Part shown: positions 9,290 through 18,457 of the stretch, piece after piece
Numbering within the stretch: position 1 is the stretch's first letter
How the letters are laid out: every line of letters starts with the position of its first letter
NCBI GenBank assembly: GCA_963791315.1
Contig: CAWBRQ010000008.1
Location: 62,001-126,000, forward strand
Direction of reading: 5' to 3'
Length of the DNA: 64,000 bases
DNA from: JACCZX01 sp963791315
GTDB taxonomy: Bacteria; Pseudomonadota; Gammaproteobacteria; Burkholderiales; Burkholderiaceae_F
Translations under genes and position numbers: made by a program
The notes under the pieces: model-generated
Databases searched by the model: none
Seen by the model: the letters and a program-made list of their open reading frames with translations, nothing else
What the model was told of the DNA's origin: nothing

Positions 9290-9802
9290 GTGATCAACGA
9301 GCACGGGCCCCCTCCCTCATTGCGCGCAGCCGGCCTATTTGTGCGGCTTGCAGCCATGACTTACGAAGCGGTTCTTGTGTTTGCTGTCCTGTTTGGCGTC
9401 GGCTACGCGCTGCTCGCGGCCATGCATTGGTCGTATCCGTTACCTCCGGCTCCGCGCGCCCTGCTGCAGGGCGCGTTGTTTGTGTCCGCCGGCGCCTACT
9501 TTGTCATCTGCTGGGCGCGCACCGGCCAAACACTTGCTCTGAAGGCATGGCGTCTCAAGGTGATTGATTCCGAGGGTCGTCCGCCGCGCAGTGGTCGTGC
9601 GATAGCGCGCTATGTGCTCGCTTGGCATCTCTGGCTGCCTGGACTGGCAATCGCCTCAGCGTTACAGCTGAGCGCCCGCTCGACGCTGATCGCCGTTGGC
9701 GTCAGCTTTGCCCTCTTGTTAATTCCGGCCGTAATCGATCACCGACGGCGTCTACTGCACGACATATTGACCGGCACGCGCGTGGTGCGCGTGCCACGGT
9801 AG
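9290..9802 (+). CDS. RDD family membrane protein
   Basis: A 170-residue protein with a GTG start at 9290. Three or four membrane segments are visible (MTYEAVLVFAVLFGVGYALL, LLQGALFVSAGAYFVICW, LWLPGLAIASALQL, LIAVGVSFALLLIPAVIDH). The RDD family is recognised by its arginine near the first span and the aspartates near the last, here in AGLFVRLAAMTYEAVL and VIDHRRRLLHDILTGTRVV, and by the cytosolic GQTLALKAWRLKVID. Family members are small membrane proteins, some linked to sodium or proton transport, but most have no known function. It closes the sigma-factor gene string and is convergent with the next gene, only 5 bases apart. Confidence 0.85.
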   Translation: MINEHGPPPSLRAAGLFVRLAAMTYEAVLVFAVLFGVGYALLAAMHWSYPLPPAPRALLQGALFVSAGAYFVICWARTGQTLALKAWRLKVIDSEGRPPRSGRAIARYVLAWHLWLPGLAIASALQLSARSTLIAVGVSFALLLIPAVIDHRRRLLHDILTGTRVVRVPR

Positions 9803-9807
9803 AGCAT

Positions 9808-10224
9808 CTAAGCCGTGGTGCGCTCTCGGTACAACCATGCAACGATGATCCCAAGCACGATCATCAAGATCGTACTAAAGACAACTTGCTTGACGACCAA
9901 CGACTCAGGCAAGGGCTGCACTACGTAATAGATCAAGTAACCCGGGATCTGAGCAAGCAATGCCACCGCTAATCCAAAACGTGCGCCCTGTCCCAGCCAG
10001 GGGCGCGCTTCCTTACCACGCGCATAGATCCAAGTAAATGCGCCAGCGCTAAGGACGTGCGCCAATAACATCCAAGGGAAGTAAGCCCCGTGCTCCGCCT
10101 CGGTCCGATACAGCTTCGCGAGCTGCCTGTAGTCCGGATCGAGAAGAAGCCCGTGGATCAGAAAGTCGCCTGCCATCCACGCGATGAAAATCACCAGCCA
10201 TGCGATGAAGAGTTTCTTGTTCAT
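9808..10224 (-). CDS. Four-span membrane protein of unknown function
   Basis: A 138-residue protein with four hydrophobic helices: LFIAWLVIFIAWMAGDFLIH, PWMLLAHVLSAGAFTWIYA, GARFGLAVALLAQIPGYLIYYV and VVFSTILMIVLGIIVAWLY. A charged loop after the first span (LLLDPDYRQLAKLYRTEAEH) would be on the outside. The layout resembles small DUF1761-like membrane proteins but I do not recognise the family with confidence. It follows the FFLEELY gene on the same strand after 39 bases, so the two may be co-transcribed. Confidence 0.6.
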   Translation of the reverse strand: MNKKLFIAWLVIFIAWMAGDFLIHGLLLDPDYRQLAKLYRTEAEHGAYFPWMLLAHVLSAGAFTWIYARGKEARPWLGQGARFGLAVALLAQIPGYLIYYVVQPLPESLVVKQVVFSTILMIVLGIIVAWLYRERTTA

Positions 10225-10263
10225 ATCGTCTCCCTGGTAGTGAAGCGGGGAAAGCGTATCGAA

Positions 10264-10953
10264 TTAGTCGACCGCGCGAAATGGGTCAGGGTCGCCTGCG
10301 AACAGCCGCTTGTTGATTGCCAGCTCACGGCGATTGGTTCTTTCCAAAAATTCGTGTGCACCGCGCATCGCAACGAATGCGTCGAACCCCCTCTCCAGAA
10401 AGTGGTGCAAGTGCGATAGTCCCCACATCGCTGCGGGCGCCTTCATCATGTGCAGCATCGTGGAGAGCATCGGCACTTTCGCAAGTTTCTCCAGCGCCTT
10501 GCCGATTCTGTCGGCAAGCTCGATCTGGGTAACTCGCTCGGCCTCGGTGCCGGTTGCGCGATATACCTCTGCGTAACTCTTCGCCGTGATCGGCAGGTCG
10601 ATATTGCGGGACATTTCGATATCGAACCGCTCCGCCATCTCTTCCAGCTGAACCGCGAGCAACAGGGCGCTGATCGCACGTGACGGCAACATTCTCGCTA
10701 GCTTGGGCGCGACCTTTTGCGCTTCGGTGTCGCGCCGATCGACGTCCTTCGCGCCATACAGCTCCTCGAGGAAAAATTCGGCCGCTTCTTTGAAACGAGG
10801 AGTAGCCAGCAGGTCGGCGTATGTCGTACGCAGACGCTCAATCTGCCACTGCTTGAGGGCGGCCCAACGCTTCTTGTGCTGTGCGTCGTTGTCGAGTTCG
10901 GCGCGCAGTGCAATGACGCGGCCGAGCGCGTCGGCAAGCTTGCGGCCGCTCAT
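10264..10953 (-). CDS. FFLEELY motif protein
   Basis: A 229-residue, mostly helical cytosolic protein. The block AAEFFLEELYGAKDVDRRD at about residues 58-76 is the hallmark of the family annotated as FFLEELY motif protein in Gamma- and Betaproteobacteria. The rest holds alternating leucine-rich helices (VAPKLARMLPSRAISALLLA, LADRIGKALEKLAKVPMLST) and an FLERGFDAFVAMRGAHEFLE helix near the end. No enzyme motif or membrane span is visible, and the function is unknown. It starts 8 bases after the ABC ATPase gene stop, so it may be transcribed with the transporter. Confidence 0.7.
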   Translation of the reverse strand: MSGRKLADALGRVIALRAELDNDAQHKKRWAALKQWQIERLRTTYADLLATPRFKEAAEFFLEELYGAKDVDRRDTEAQKVAPKLARMLPSRAISALLLAVQLEEMAERFDIEMSRNIDLPITAKSYAEVYRATGTEAERVTQIELADRIGKALEKLAKVPMLSTMLHMMKAPAAMWGLSHLHHFLERGFDAFVAMRGAHEFLERTNRRELAINKRLFAGDPDPFRAVD

Positions 10954-10961
10954 ACCTGGAG

Positions 10962-12689
10962 CTAGGTCGCTTGAGTCACGTGCGCTGAATGACTCGCGCC
11001 AAGTCCGCTATGTCCGGAATGTCCGCGCGGAATCGCGTTCAGAAGTTTTTGCGTGTACTCGTTCTGGGGTGCAGCGTAAATCGCGTCGGCATTGCCGCGT
11101 TCGACGATCGCGCCCTGGTTCATCACCAGCATGTCGTCGGCCATGTACTTGACGACTGCAAGATCGTGACTGATGAAGATGTACGTCATGCCGAACTCGT
11201 CCTGCAGATCAAGCAGCAGATTCAGCACGGTCGCCTGCACCGAAACGTCAAGTGCGGATACCGACTCGTCGCAGATCAGCACATCGGGCTTCATCGACAG
11301 ACAGCGCGCAATGGCGATGCGCTGGCGCTGGCCGCCTGAAAATTCGTGCGGGTACTTATGCACGCTATCGTCGGCCAAACCGACACGCCGCGCCAACGCG
11401 ACCGCCAGCGAGAAGCGCTCCTGATCGCTCGCACCAATGCCGTGAATCTTCATCGGCTCGGTCAGGATCTGGCCGACGGTAAAGCGGGGGTTCAAACTCG
11501 CGTACGGATTCTGAAAGATGATCTGGATCTTGCGCCGGTAATCCATCATCTGGCGGTCGGACAGCGTCAGCAGGTCGACACCGTTGTAAAACACCTGCCC
11601 CTTGGTCGCCGGCGTCAGCCGCATCAACATCATGCCGACCGTTGTCTTGCCCGAACCCGATTCGCCGACGACGCCGAGCGTGCGTCCCGGGTACAGATTG
11701 AAGCTCGCTTCCTTTACGGCTTCGATCGTCTTGTGCTCGAACAAGCCGGTCTTCAGACGGTATTCCTTACGCAAACCCTTCGCTTCGACCAGCGGTGTGC
11801 CTTCCTGCGGTCGCGATTGTCGCGACTGCAGCACGATCTGCGGTCCATCCTTGTTGCGCATGAAGTCATCGATGACAGGCAAACGCCTTGGCTTGACGTC
11901 AAGCCGTGGCCTGCACATCAGCAACGCCTTTGTGTACGCGTCCTGAGGGGCGCCGAAAATTTGGTCTACCGGACCCGACTCGCGGACCGTACCTTCGCGC
12001 ATGACCACCACGTGATCCGCGATCTCCCCAACCAATGCGAGATCGTGGCTGATAAACAGCACACTCATCCGATGGCTTGTCTGTAATCGAGCGATCAACT
12101 CGAGAATCTGCCGCTGCACGGTGACATCGAGCGCAGTGGTCGGCTCATCGGCAATCAACAACTTCGGCTCGCACGCGATCGCCATCGCGATCATCACGCG
12201 CTGCTGCTGGCCGCCCGACAGCTCGTGCGGATACGCATCGACCCGCGCCTTCGGTTCGGGAATGCCGACTTCACTCAGCAGCTGGATGATGCGATCGTTC
12301 AGCGCGCGGCCTGTCAGGTCGGTGTGCAGCTTCAGAACTTCGGCAATTTGCCAGCCGACGGTAAACACCGGATTCAGCGACGTCATCGGCTCCTGAAACA
12401 CCACCGAAATGTCGTTGCCACGGATCGCGCGCAGCTCGCTATCCGATGCAGTTAAAACATTGCGACCGTCGAACTCGATCCGACTCGTGGGGCCAACGAT
12501 CGCGTTTTCCGGCAGCAGCTGAACGATCGCCATTGCGGAGACGCTCTTGCCGGAGCCGGATTCGCCGACCAGCGCAACGGTTGAATTCTCCGGAACGTCG
12601 AAGCTGATGCCGCGCACCGCTTCGGCGATCTTGTGCTTACCGAGACGGAAGGACACGTGCAGATCGCGGACCGAAACTAGATTGCTCAT
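10962..12689 (-). CDS. Peptide ABC transporter ATP-binding protein, two fused ATPase domains (YejF/GsiA type)
   Basis: A 575-residue dual ATPase that powers a family-5 importer for peptides, opines or similar substrates. Domain 1 has Walker A VGESGSGKS, signature LSGGQQQR and Walker B LLIADEPT. Domain 2 has Walker A VGESGSGKT, signature FSGGQRQR and Walker B VLICDESVSALD. Each domain ends with the oligopeptide-ABC extension (AYPHELSGG/KYPHEFSGG context). The gene follows the inner permease by 5 bases and forms a permease-permease-ATPase operon. The matching binding proteins are the five genes transcribed the other way from 14777. Both domains look catalytically complete. Confidence 0.94.
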   Translation of the reverse strand: MSNLVSVRDLHVSFRLGKHKIAEAVRGISFDVPENSTVALVGESGSGKSVSAMAIVQLLPENAIVGPTSRIEFDGRNVLTASDSELRAIRGNDISVVFQEPMTSLNPVFTVGWQIAEVLKLHTDLTGRALNDRIIQLLSEVGIPEPKARVDAYPHELSGGQQQRVMIAMAIACEPKLLIADEPTTALDVTVQRQILELIARLQTSHRMSVLFISHDLALVGEIADHVVVMREGTVRESGPVDQIFGAPQDAYTKALLMCRPRLDVKPRRLPVIDDFMRNKDGPQIVLQSRQSRPQEGTPLVEAKGLRKEYRLKTGLFEHKTIEAVKEASFNLYPGRTLGVVGESGSGKTTVGMMLMRLTPATKGQVFYNGVDLLTLSDRQMMDYRRKIQIIFQNPYASLNPRFTVGQILTEPMKIHGIGASDQERFSLAVALARRVGLADDSVHKYPHEFSGGQRQRIAIARCLSMKPDVLICDESVSALDVSVQATVLNLLLDLQDEFGMTYIFISHDLAVVKYMADDMLVMNQGAIVERGNADAIYAAPQNEYTQKLLNAIPRGHSGHSGLGASHSAHVTQAT

Positions 12690-12694
12690 TTCAA

Positions 12695-13756
12695 CTAGCG
12701 CAGCTTCGGATCGAGTGCGTCACGTAGTGCGTCGGTGAACAGCGAAAATGCGGTGACGAACGTGGCCATGAAAATCGTCGCCGCCACCAATTGCCACCAG
12801 TGTCCGAGCACCAGCTCGGCCTGCGCCTCCGACAGCATCGTGCCCCAGGAGACTTGATCGACCGGCACGCCAAGCCCGAGGAACGACAGAATCACTTCGG
12901 CCTTGATGAAGCCGACGACGTAGAGCGACATCCGCACCAGCACGACGTGGCTGACGTTCGGCAGGATGTGCACGAACATGCGCGACAAATGGCTGGTGCC
13001 AATGGCTTCCGCAGCCCGCACGTATTCGCGGTTGTGGTGCTTGATGTATTCCGCTCGCACCAGCCGGTACATGCCGGTCCAGCCGACCAGCCCGAGAATC
13101 AAAATGACCGTCGTGATTCCGCGTCCGAGCACGGCCGCGAACGCAAAGATCAACAAGATGTCCGGAATCGAAGTGAAGACGTTGTAGACCCACTCGAGAA
13201 AGTCGCCGACCTTGCCGCCGATGTAGCCCGAGAGTGCGCCGAGGATCGTGCCGATCACAGTGGCCAGCAGCGCTGCAAACAACCCCACGAAGATCGATAC
13301 TTCGGCACCCTTGATGGCCTTGTCGAGCACGCTGCGGCCAAGGCGATCGGCGCCGAATGGCAGCGTGTCGGCACGCGGTGGATCGGCAATCTGAATCTTG
13401 GCGGCGCGCGCTTTCCACTCTTCGTACTTAGGTGCGAGCGGATCGATGTCGGTCAGATCTACCGGCTTCGCGTCTTTCGACACCACGTTCGCCAGCGGAT
13501 CGGTACCGGTCTGCACGGCTTGCGGGCCGAGGAAGGTTGGCGGCGCATCGGGCACGGCCACTTCCTTCTGCCAGTCGCCGGCGACGACGCCCAGAAACGA
13601 CAGCAACACCAGCAGCGCAAACGCCGCCACGACCACCAGCGACACCACGCCGACCCGATCGTTCTTGAGCCGTCGCCACGCAGTAACCCAAACACCACGT
13701 GATCGCGTCGGCTCCGGCGGAACGCGAATCGATTCGATCGTCGCGGCGGGAATCAT
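12695..13756 (-). CDS. Peptide ABC transporter permease, DppC/YejE type
   Basis: A 353-residue inner-membrane permease. A basic N-terminus (VWVTAWRRLKNDRVGVVSL) leads into the first span. A large periplasmic insert of about 80 residues follows, as in YejE. The core spans are in the second half, with the EAA-type coupling segment RAAEAIGTSHLSRMFVHILP and FIKAEVILSFLGLGVPVDQVSWG near the end. Its start ATG overlaps the preceding permease stop as ATGA, so the two are translationally coupled. The insert suggests the Yej subfamily (YejABEF imports peptides such as microcin C), but the substrate here is unknown. Confidence 0.92.
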   Translation of the reverse strand: MIPAATIESIRVPPEPTRSRGVWVTAWRRLKNDRVGVVSLVVVAAFALLVLLSFLGVVAGDWQKEVAVPDAPPTFLGPQAVQTGTDPLANVVSKDAKPVDLTDIDPLAPKYEEWKARAAKIQIADPPRADTLPFGADRLGRSVLDKAIKGAEVSIFVGLFAALLATVIGTILGALSGYIGGKVGDFLEWVYNVFTSIPDILLIFAFAAVLGRGITTVILILGLVGWTGMYRLVRAEYIKHHNREYVRAAEAIGTSHLSRMFVHILPNVSHVVLVRMSLYVVGFIKAEVILSFLGLGVPVDQVSWGTMLSEAQAELVLGHWWQLVAATIFMATFVTAFSLFTDALRDALDPKLR

Positions 13757-14691
13757 TTGAGTACGACCCTCGGATCGACCACTTTGTACAGGATGTCCGC
13801 GGTCAGATTGATCAACATCGTCAACACCGCCAAATAGATCGTCACCGCCTGGATCACCGGGTAGTCGCTACGGTTAACCGCCAGCAGGATTTCACGCCCC
13901 AACCCTGGGATCGAGAAGAACACTTCGATCAGGAACGAACCGATGAACACGCCCGGGAGTTGAAGCGCGACGTTGGTCAGCACCGGAATCATCGCGTTGC
14001 GCAACACGTGCGTGAACAGCACGCGATTTTCGCTGACGCCTTTGGCACGCGCCGTACGTACGTAGTCCTGGTTGATCTCGTCGAGGAAGAAGCTGCGGTA
14101 CAGCCGCGTCTGCGGCGCCAGCGAAACGAAAACCGCCAGACTCACTGGCAGCACCGCGTAATACGTCAGATTGGTAAAGAAACTATCACTCCATCCCTGC
14201 ACCGGGAACCATCCAAGGTAGAACCCGAACAGCCACTGGCCGACGATGATGTACACAAGGAACGAGATCGACAGCATCACGGTCGTAATCACCATGATCG
14301 CCCGATCGGTCACCGAGCCGCGCACGTATGCCACCGCCATTGCGGCGACGATGCCGAGCACGGTGTCGAGGATCAGAATCGGAATCATCACCGTCAACGT
14401 CGCCGGCAGCCGGGTGCGAAAGATGTTGCTGATCGCTTCGCCGGTAGCCCAGCTGTTGCCCCAGTTGAAGGTAAAGATTGACTTGATGAAGATCCACAGC
14501 TGCACGTACCAGGGATCGTTCAGGCCCAGCTGCTGGCGTATCGCATCGATCTGCTCCGGGGTCGCAAGCAGGCCGCCGAGAATCTCTGCCGGGTCGCCGC
14601 CGAAGAACTTGAATAGGAAGAATACGAACAGGATGACCCCGGCCAGCGTCGGGACCATTTGCCACAGTCTGCGTAAGATGTATGCGGCCAA
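13753..14691 (-). CDS. Peptide ABC transporter permease, DppB/YejB type
   Basis: An inner-membrane permease of about 312 residues. I prefer the TTG at 14691, which starts LAAYILRRLWQMVPTLAGV, the normal family N-terminus; a GTG at 14748 would add 19 atypical residues. It shows the N-terminal span, the periplasmic segment PEQIDAIRQQLGLNDPWYVQ, and the permease core with the EAA loop (YVRTARAKGVSENRVLFTHV) and SIPGLGREILLAVNRSDYPV. It is the first gene of the transporter operon and is divergent from the first solute-binding protein gene, leaving under 90 bases for both promoters. Confidence 0.9.
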   Translation of the reverse strand: MAAYILRRLWQMVPTLAGVILFVFFLFKFFGGDPAEILGGLLATPEQIDAIRQQLGLNDPWYVQLWIFIKSIFTFNWGNSWATGEAISNIFRTRLPATLTVMIPILILDTVLGIVAAMAVAYVRGSVTDRAIMVITTVMLSISFLVYIIVGQWLFGFYLGWFPVQGWSDSFFTNLTYYAVLPVSLAVFVSLAPQTRLYRSFFLDEINQDYVRTARAKGVSENRVLFTHVLRNAMIPVLTNVALQLPGVFIGSFLIEVFFSIPGLGREILLAVNRSDYPVIQAVTIYLAVLTMLINLTADILYKVVDPRVVLK

Positions 14692-14776
14692 CCCAACTGC
14701 CTTCGGAAGCGCGGAAGCGCGGATTATGCCGTTGCCGGCTTCCAGCACAAGTCGGTGTGATACGGAGCACGTTTAA

Positions 14777-16603
14777 ATGACGAAACGAGTTTCGAAAAGC
14801 CGGCGCGCGTTTACCCGATCAGTGCTCGCTCTGCCAGCACTGGCGAGCATCGGCTCAGGGGTCAGAGCCAACGGTGGGCCCAAGGTCTTGCGTTATGCAT
14901 TTCGCGTGGCTGAGACTGGCTTTGACCCGGCTCAGGTCAACGATTTTTACTCCGCCTCGATTATCGGCAACATTTTTGATGCACCTCTGGCGTACGACTT
15001 CATTGCACGCCCCGCAAAAGTCGTACCGAACACCGCGGAAGCGATGCCTGAGGTTTCGTCCGACTTCACGACCATCACCGTACGCATACGTCCGGGTATT
15101 TACTTCCAGGATCATCCGGCGTTCAAGGGTCAAAAACGCGAGCTGGTTGCGCAGGATTACGTGTACTCGATCAAGCGTTTTTACAATCCAAAGTTCAAGA
15201 GCCAAAACGTCACGTTGCTGGAAAACTCGAAAGTGCTCGGCCTGTCCGAGCTTCGAGTCGCAGCCGTGAAAGGTGCGAAGTTCGACTATGACCGAGAGGT
15301 CGAAGGCGTGCGCGCGCTCGACCGCTACACGCTGCGCATCAGATTGGCGGAGCCGGGGCCGCGCTTCCATCACTACCTTGCGAACAGTTCGTTCCTTGGC
15401 GCAGTGGCGCGCGAGGTCGACGAGATGTACGACGAGAAGCAGATGATGGCGAATCCGGTTGGCACGGGACCGTATCGGCTGGTCGACTGGCGGCGCTCAT
15501 CGCGCATCGTGTTGGAAAGAAACCCGGGCTATCGAGACGATTTCTACGACGAACAGCCGACGGATGAGTACGGCGCGCAAGCGGCCGCGCGGATGAAAGG
15601 CCGCAAGCTGCCTTTAGTCGATCGCGTCGAGGTATATATCGTCGAAGAAAATCAGCCGCGCTGGCTCGCGTTCCTGAACGCCGAGCACGATCTGGTCGAC
15701 GAGATTCCCTACGATATGGCGAATCTCATAGTGCCCAACGGCAAGCTCGCCCCGAATCTGATGAAGCGTGGCATCCAGATGGACCGTGACTTCCGGGCCA
15801 GTGTCGACATGGCGTTGTTCAACATGGAACATCCGCTCGTCGGCGGCTACACGCCCGACAAGGTCGCTCTCCGTCGCGCGATTGGCCTCGCTTACGACAT
15901 GCCGAACGAAATCCGACTCGTCCGCAAGGGCCAGTCGATTCCATCGCAGTCACCGGTATCGCCGCTGACCTCTGGCTACGACCCCGAATTCAAGAGCGAG
16001 ATGGGGGAGTACAGCCCGGCACGTTCCAAGGCCCTGCTCGATGCCTTCGGGTACGTCGATCGTGACGGCGACGGTTGGCGCGAGTTGCCGGATGGCGCGC
16101 CCATGACTTTGGAGATGGCAACCGAACCCGACCAGCTTTCACGGCAACGCGATGAAATCTGGCGCAAGAGCATGACGGCAATCGGCGTCAGGATCGCATT
16201 CAAGCCGGCGAAGTGGCCGGAAAATCTGAAGAACTCGCGCGCTGGCAAGCTGATGATGTGGCGCGTTGGCTGGGTGGCGGCTCAACCCGACGGCGATACG
16301 TTTCTTGCGCTGGGCAACAGCCAGAACATCGGACAGGCCAATCACTCTCGCTTCAACCTTCCGGCATATAACAAGCTGTACACGCTGCAGAGAACGCTGC
16401 CTGACGGGCCCGAGCGTGACGCTCTCTTTCTGCAAGCAAAGAAATTATTCGTCGCTTATGCGCCTTACAAGTTCGTCGGGCATCGCATTGAAACGGCAGT
16501 GTTCCATCCATGGGTGGTCGGGTATCGACGCCATTCGTTCATGCGCGCGATGTGGAAGTACATCGATATCGATAACGACTTCAAAGGAGGACGCAGCGCA
16601 TGA
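14777..16603 (+). CDS. ABC transporter solute-binding protein, family 5 (paralogue 1)
   Basis: A 608-residue periplasmic binding protein of the peptide/opine family (SBP_bac_5). The N-terminus has SRRAF before a hydrophobic stretch (VLALPALASIGSGVRA), a loose Tat-like signal. The mature protein begins KVLRYAFRVAETGFDPAQ. Family marks include NPVGTGPYRLVDWRRSSRIV, ALFNMEHPLVGGYTPDKVAL and DRDGDGWRELPDGAPM, the last being the usual metal-loop-like signature. It is the first of five adjacent paralogues transcribed away from the YejBEF-like transporter. Its stop overlaps the next start as ATGA. The substrate is unknown. No frameshift is seen here. Confidence 0.92.
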   Translation: MTKRVSKSRRAFTRSVLALPALASIGSGVRANGGPKVLRYAFRVAETGFDPAQVNDFYSASIIGNIFDAPLAYDFIARPAKVVPNTAEAMPEVSSDFTTITVRIRPGIYFQDHPAFKGQKRELVAQDYVYSIKRFYNPKFKSQNVTLLENSKVLGLSELRVAAVKGAKFDYDREVEGVRALDRYTLRIRLAEPGPRFHHYLANSSFLGAVAREVDEMYDEKQMMANPVGTGPYRLVDWRRSSRIVLERNPGYRDDFYDEQPTDEYGAQAAARMKGRKLPLVDRVEVYIVEENQPRWLAFLNAEHDLVDEIPYDMANLIVPNGKLAPNLMKRGIQMDRDFRASVDMALFNMEHPLVGGYTPDKVALRRAIGLAYDMPNEIRLVRKGQSIPSQSPVSPLTSGYDPEFKSEMGEYSPARSKALLDAFGYVDRDGDGWRELPDGAPMTLEMATEPDQLSRQRDEIWRKSMTAIGVRIAFKPAKWPENLKNSRAGKLMMWRVGWVAAQPDGDTFLALGNSQNIGQANHSRFNLPAYNKLYTLQRTLPDGPERDALFLQAKKLFVAYAPYKFVGHRIETAVFHPWVVGYRRHSFMRAMWKYIDIDNDFKGGRSA

Positions 16604-18426
16604 CGTGGGCCGGCCGTCGATCAGCACTGAAGGCGCTGGCCGCTATTCCACTGGCCTCCACTGCAGCGGCATCGCAAACGTCGGAGCAGAATGGAAAGAA
16701 AGTCCTGCGCTACCCGTTCGAGGTTTCGGAAACTGGCTTCGACCCGGCTCAGTTGAGCGACCTTTACTCGCGCATTGTCACTGCGCACTTGTTCGAAGGG
16801 CTTTACCGCTACGACCATCTGGCGCGCCCGTTCAAGCTCAAGCCCTGCACGGCCGCCGGTATGCCGGAGGTGTCCGACGACTTCCGCGTATGGACAGTGC
16901 GCGTTCAACCCGGAATTTTTTTCCAGGACGACGCCGCGTTTAAGGGCAAGCGGCGCGAACTCGTTGCCGAAGATTATGTGTATGCCTACAAGCGCTACTT
17001 CGACCCTCGATGGAAGTCGCCTGCGCTGGCCAGCCTGAGCGAACTCAAAATGCTGGGCATGGCGGCAGTGCGAGATGCCGCCGTGAAAGGCAAGCAGCCA
17101 TTCGGCTACGACACGACCGTTGAAGGATTGCGCGCGCTCGATCGATACACGGTGCGGTTTGCGTTTGAAGAGCCTCAGCCGCGTTTTATCCAAATCATGG
17201 CGACCTCTGATCTGTGGGGCGCGGTGGCGCGTGAGGTCGTCGAGTTCTATGGCGATCAAATTCCGGCACACCCGGTCGGGACCGGGCCGTTTCGCCTTGC
17301 AGACTGGCGTCGATCATCAAAGATCGTTCTCGAACGAAATCCGACCTATCGGGACGTTGTGTACGACGAAGAGCCGAACGCAGGCGATCAGGAGGGACAG
17401 GCTCTGCTGCAGAAGTTCAAGGGCCGCAAGCTGCCGATGCTTGATCGAGTTGAAATCACCATCATCGAAGAGGAGCAACCGCGCTGGCTGTCGTTCCTCA
17501 ACAAGGAACAGGATCTGATGTATCTGCTGCCGTACGCTTACATGGATATCGCGGCGCCCAACGGCAAACTGGCACCCAACCTGGCACGGCAAGACGTCAA
17601 GATGTATCGAACACTTGCCTCCGACATCGGCTTGCTGACGTACTTCAATATGGAAGATCCGGTGGTCGGGGGTTATTCGCCGGAGAAGGTCGCACTGCGT
17701 CGAGCGATCGGGCTTGCGATTGACATCGATCAGGAGATTCGATTGTTTTGGCGCGGGCAGGCGGTGCCCGCGCACTCGACCCTCGTCCCCAACACCTCTG
17801 GCTACGACCCGGATTTTCGTACGACCGCGGGCAACTACAACCTGCCGCTTGCGCGCGCCCTTCTAGATATGTACGGCTACGTTGATCGCGATGGAGACGG
17901 ATGGCGCGAGCAACCCGATGGCTCGCCGCTTGTGCTGCAGTGGGCGACGACTCCCGATCAACGTGCACGCCGGCGCGATGATCTGCGTCGTAAAGACATG
18001 AACGCGCTCGGTATTCGCGTGACCTTCGTTCCAGCGAAGTGGCCGGAGAATCTGAAGAACGCAAGAGCCGGGAAGTTGATGATGTGGAACCTCGGGCGCA
18101 GCGCTGCCTCACCCGATGGCCGCCCTGCCCTCGACTCCGGCGCGAGCGCTCATTTTGGCGGTCAGAATTTGGCGCGGTTCAAGAACGCGGATTTCGACCG
18201 TATTTATGAACGCATCAGCGTCATTCCCGACGGACCCGAACGTGAGCAGCTCTTTTTCGAGGCGAAGCGTCTGATGGCGGCCTATGCACCATATCGATTC
18301 CACGTGCACCGAATCCTGACTGATCTGACGCGGCCGTGGCTGAGCGGATTTCGGCGGCCCTCGTACTGGCAGACATGGTGGCAATACGTTGATGTCGACG
18401 CACCTGCTCAGGCGAACGCTGTCTGA
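16600..18426 (+). CDS. ABC transporter solute-binding protein, family 5 (paralogue 2)
   Basis: A 608-residue paralogue of the preceding gene, with its ATG overlapping the previous stop. The signal peptide carries GRRSALKALAAIPLASTAAA, a Tat-type twin arginine. The mature part begins KVLRYPFEVSETGFDPAQLS and keeps the AHPVGTGPFRLADWRRSSKI, YFNMEDPVVGGYSPEKVALR and DRDGDGWREQPDGSPLV blocks. It is closest in wording to paralogue 3 (shared LLQKFKGRKLPM/LLQKFKGRTLPM and IPDGPEREQLFFE), which suggests a recent duplication. Coupling by overlap implies that all copies are made together and compete for the same permeases. Confidence 0.92.
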   Translation: MTWAGRRSALKALAAIPLASTAAASQTSEQNGKKVLRYPFEVSETGFDPAQLSDLYSRIVTAHLFEGLYRYDHLARPFKLKPCTAAGMPEVSDDFRVWTVRVQPGIFFQDDAAFKGKRRELVAEDYVYAYKRYFDPRWKSPALASLSELKMLGMAAVRDAAVKGKQPFGYDTTVEGLRALDRYTVRFAFEEPQPRFIQIMATSDLWGAVAREVVEFYGDQIPAHPVGTGPFRLADWRRSSKIVLERNPTYRDVVYDEEPNAGDQEGQALLQKFKGRKLPMLDRVEITIIEEEQPRWLSFLNKEQDLMYLLPYAYMDIAAPNGKLAPNLARQDVKMYRTLASDIGLLTYFNMEDPVVGGYSPEKVALRRAIGLAIDIDQEIRLFWRGQAVPAHSTLVPNTSGYDPDFRTTAGNYNLPLARALLDMYGYVDRDGDGWREQPDGSPLVLQWATTPDQRARRRDDLRRKDMNALGIRVTFVPAKWPENLKNARAGKLMMWNLGRSAASPDGRPALDSGASAHFGGQNLARFKNADFDRIYERISVIPDGPEREQLFFEAKRLMAAYAPYRFHVHRILTDLTRPWLSGFRRPSYWQTWWQYVDVDAPAQANAV

Positions 18427-18457
18427 TTGGATCGTCAACGCACAACCTTCAGCAACA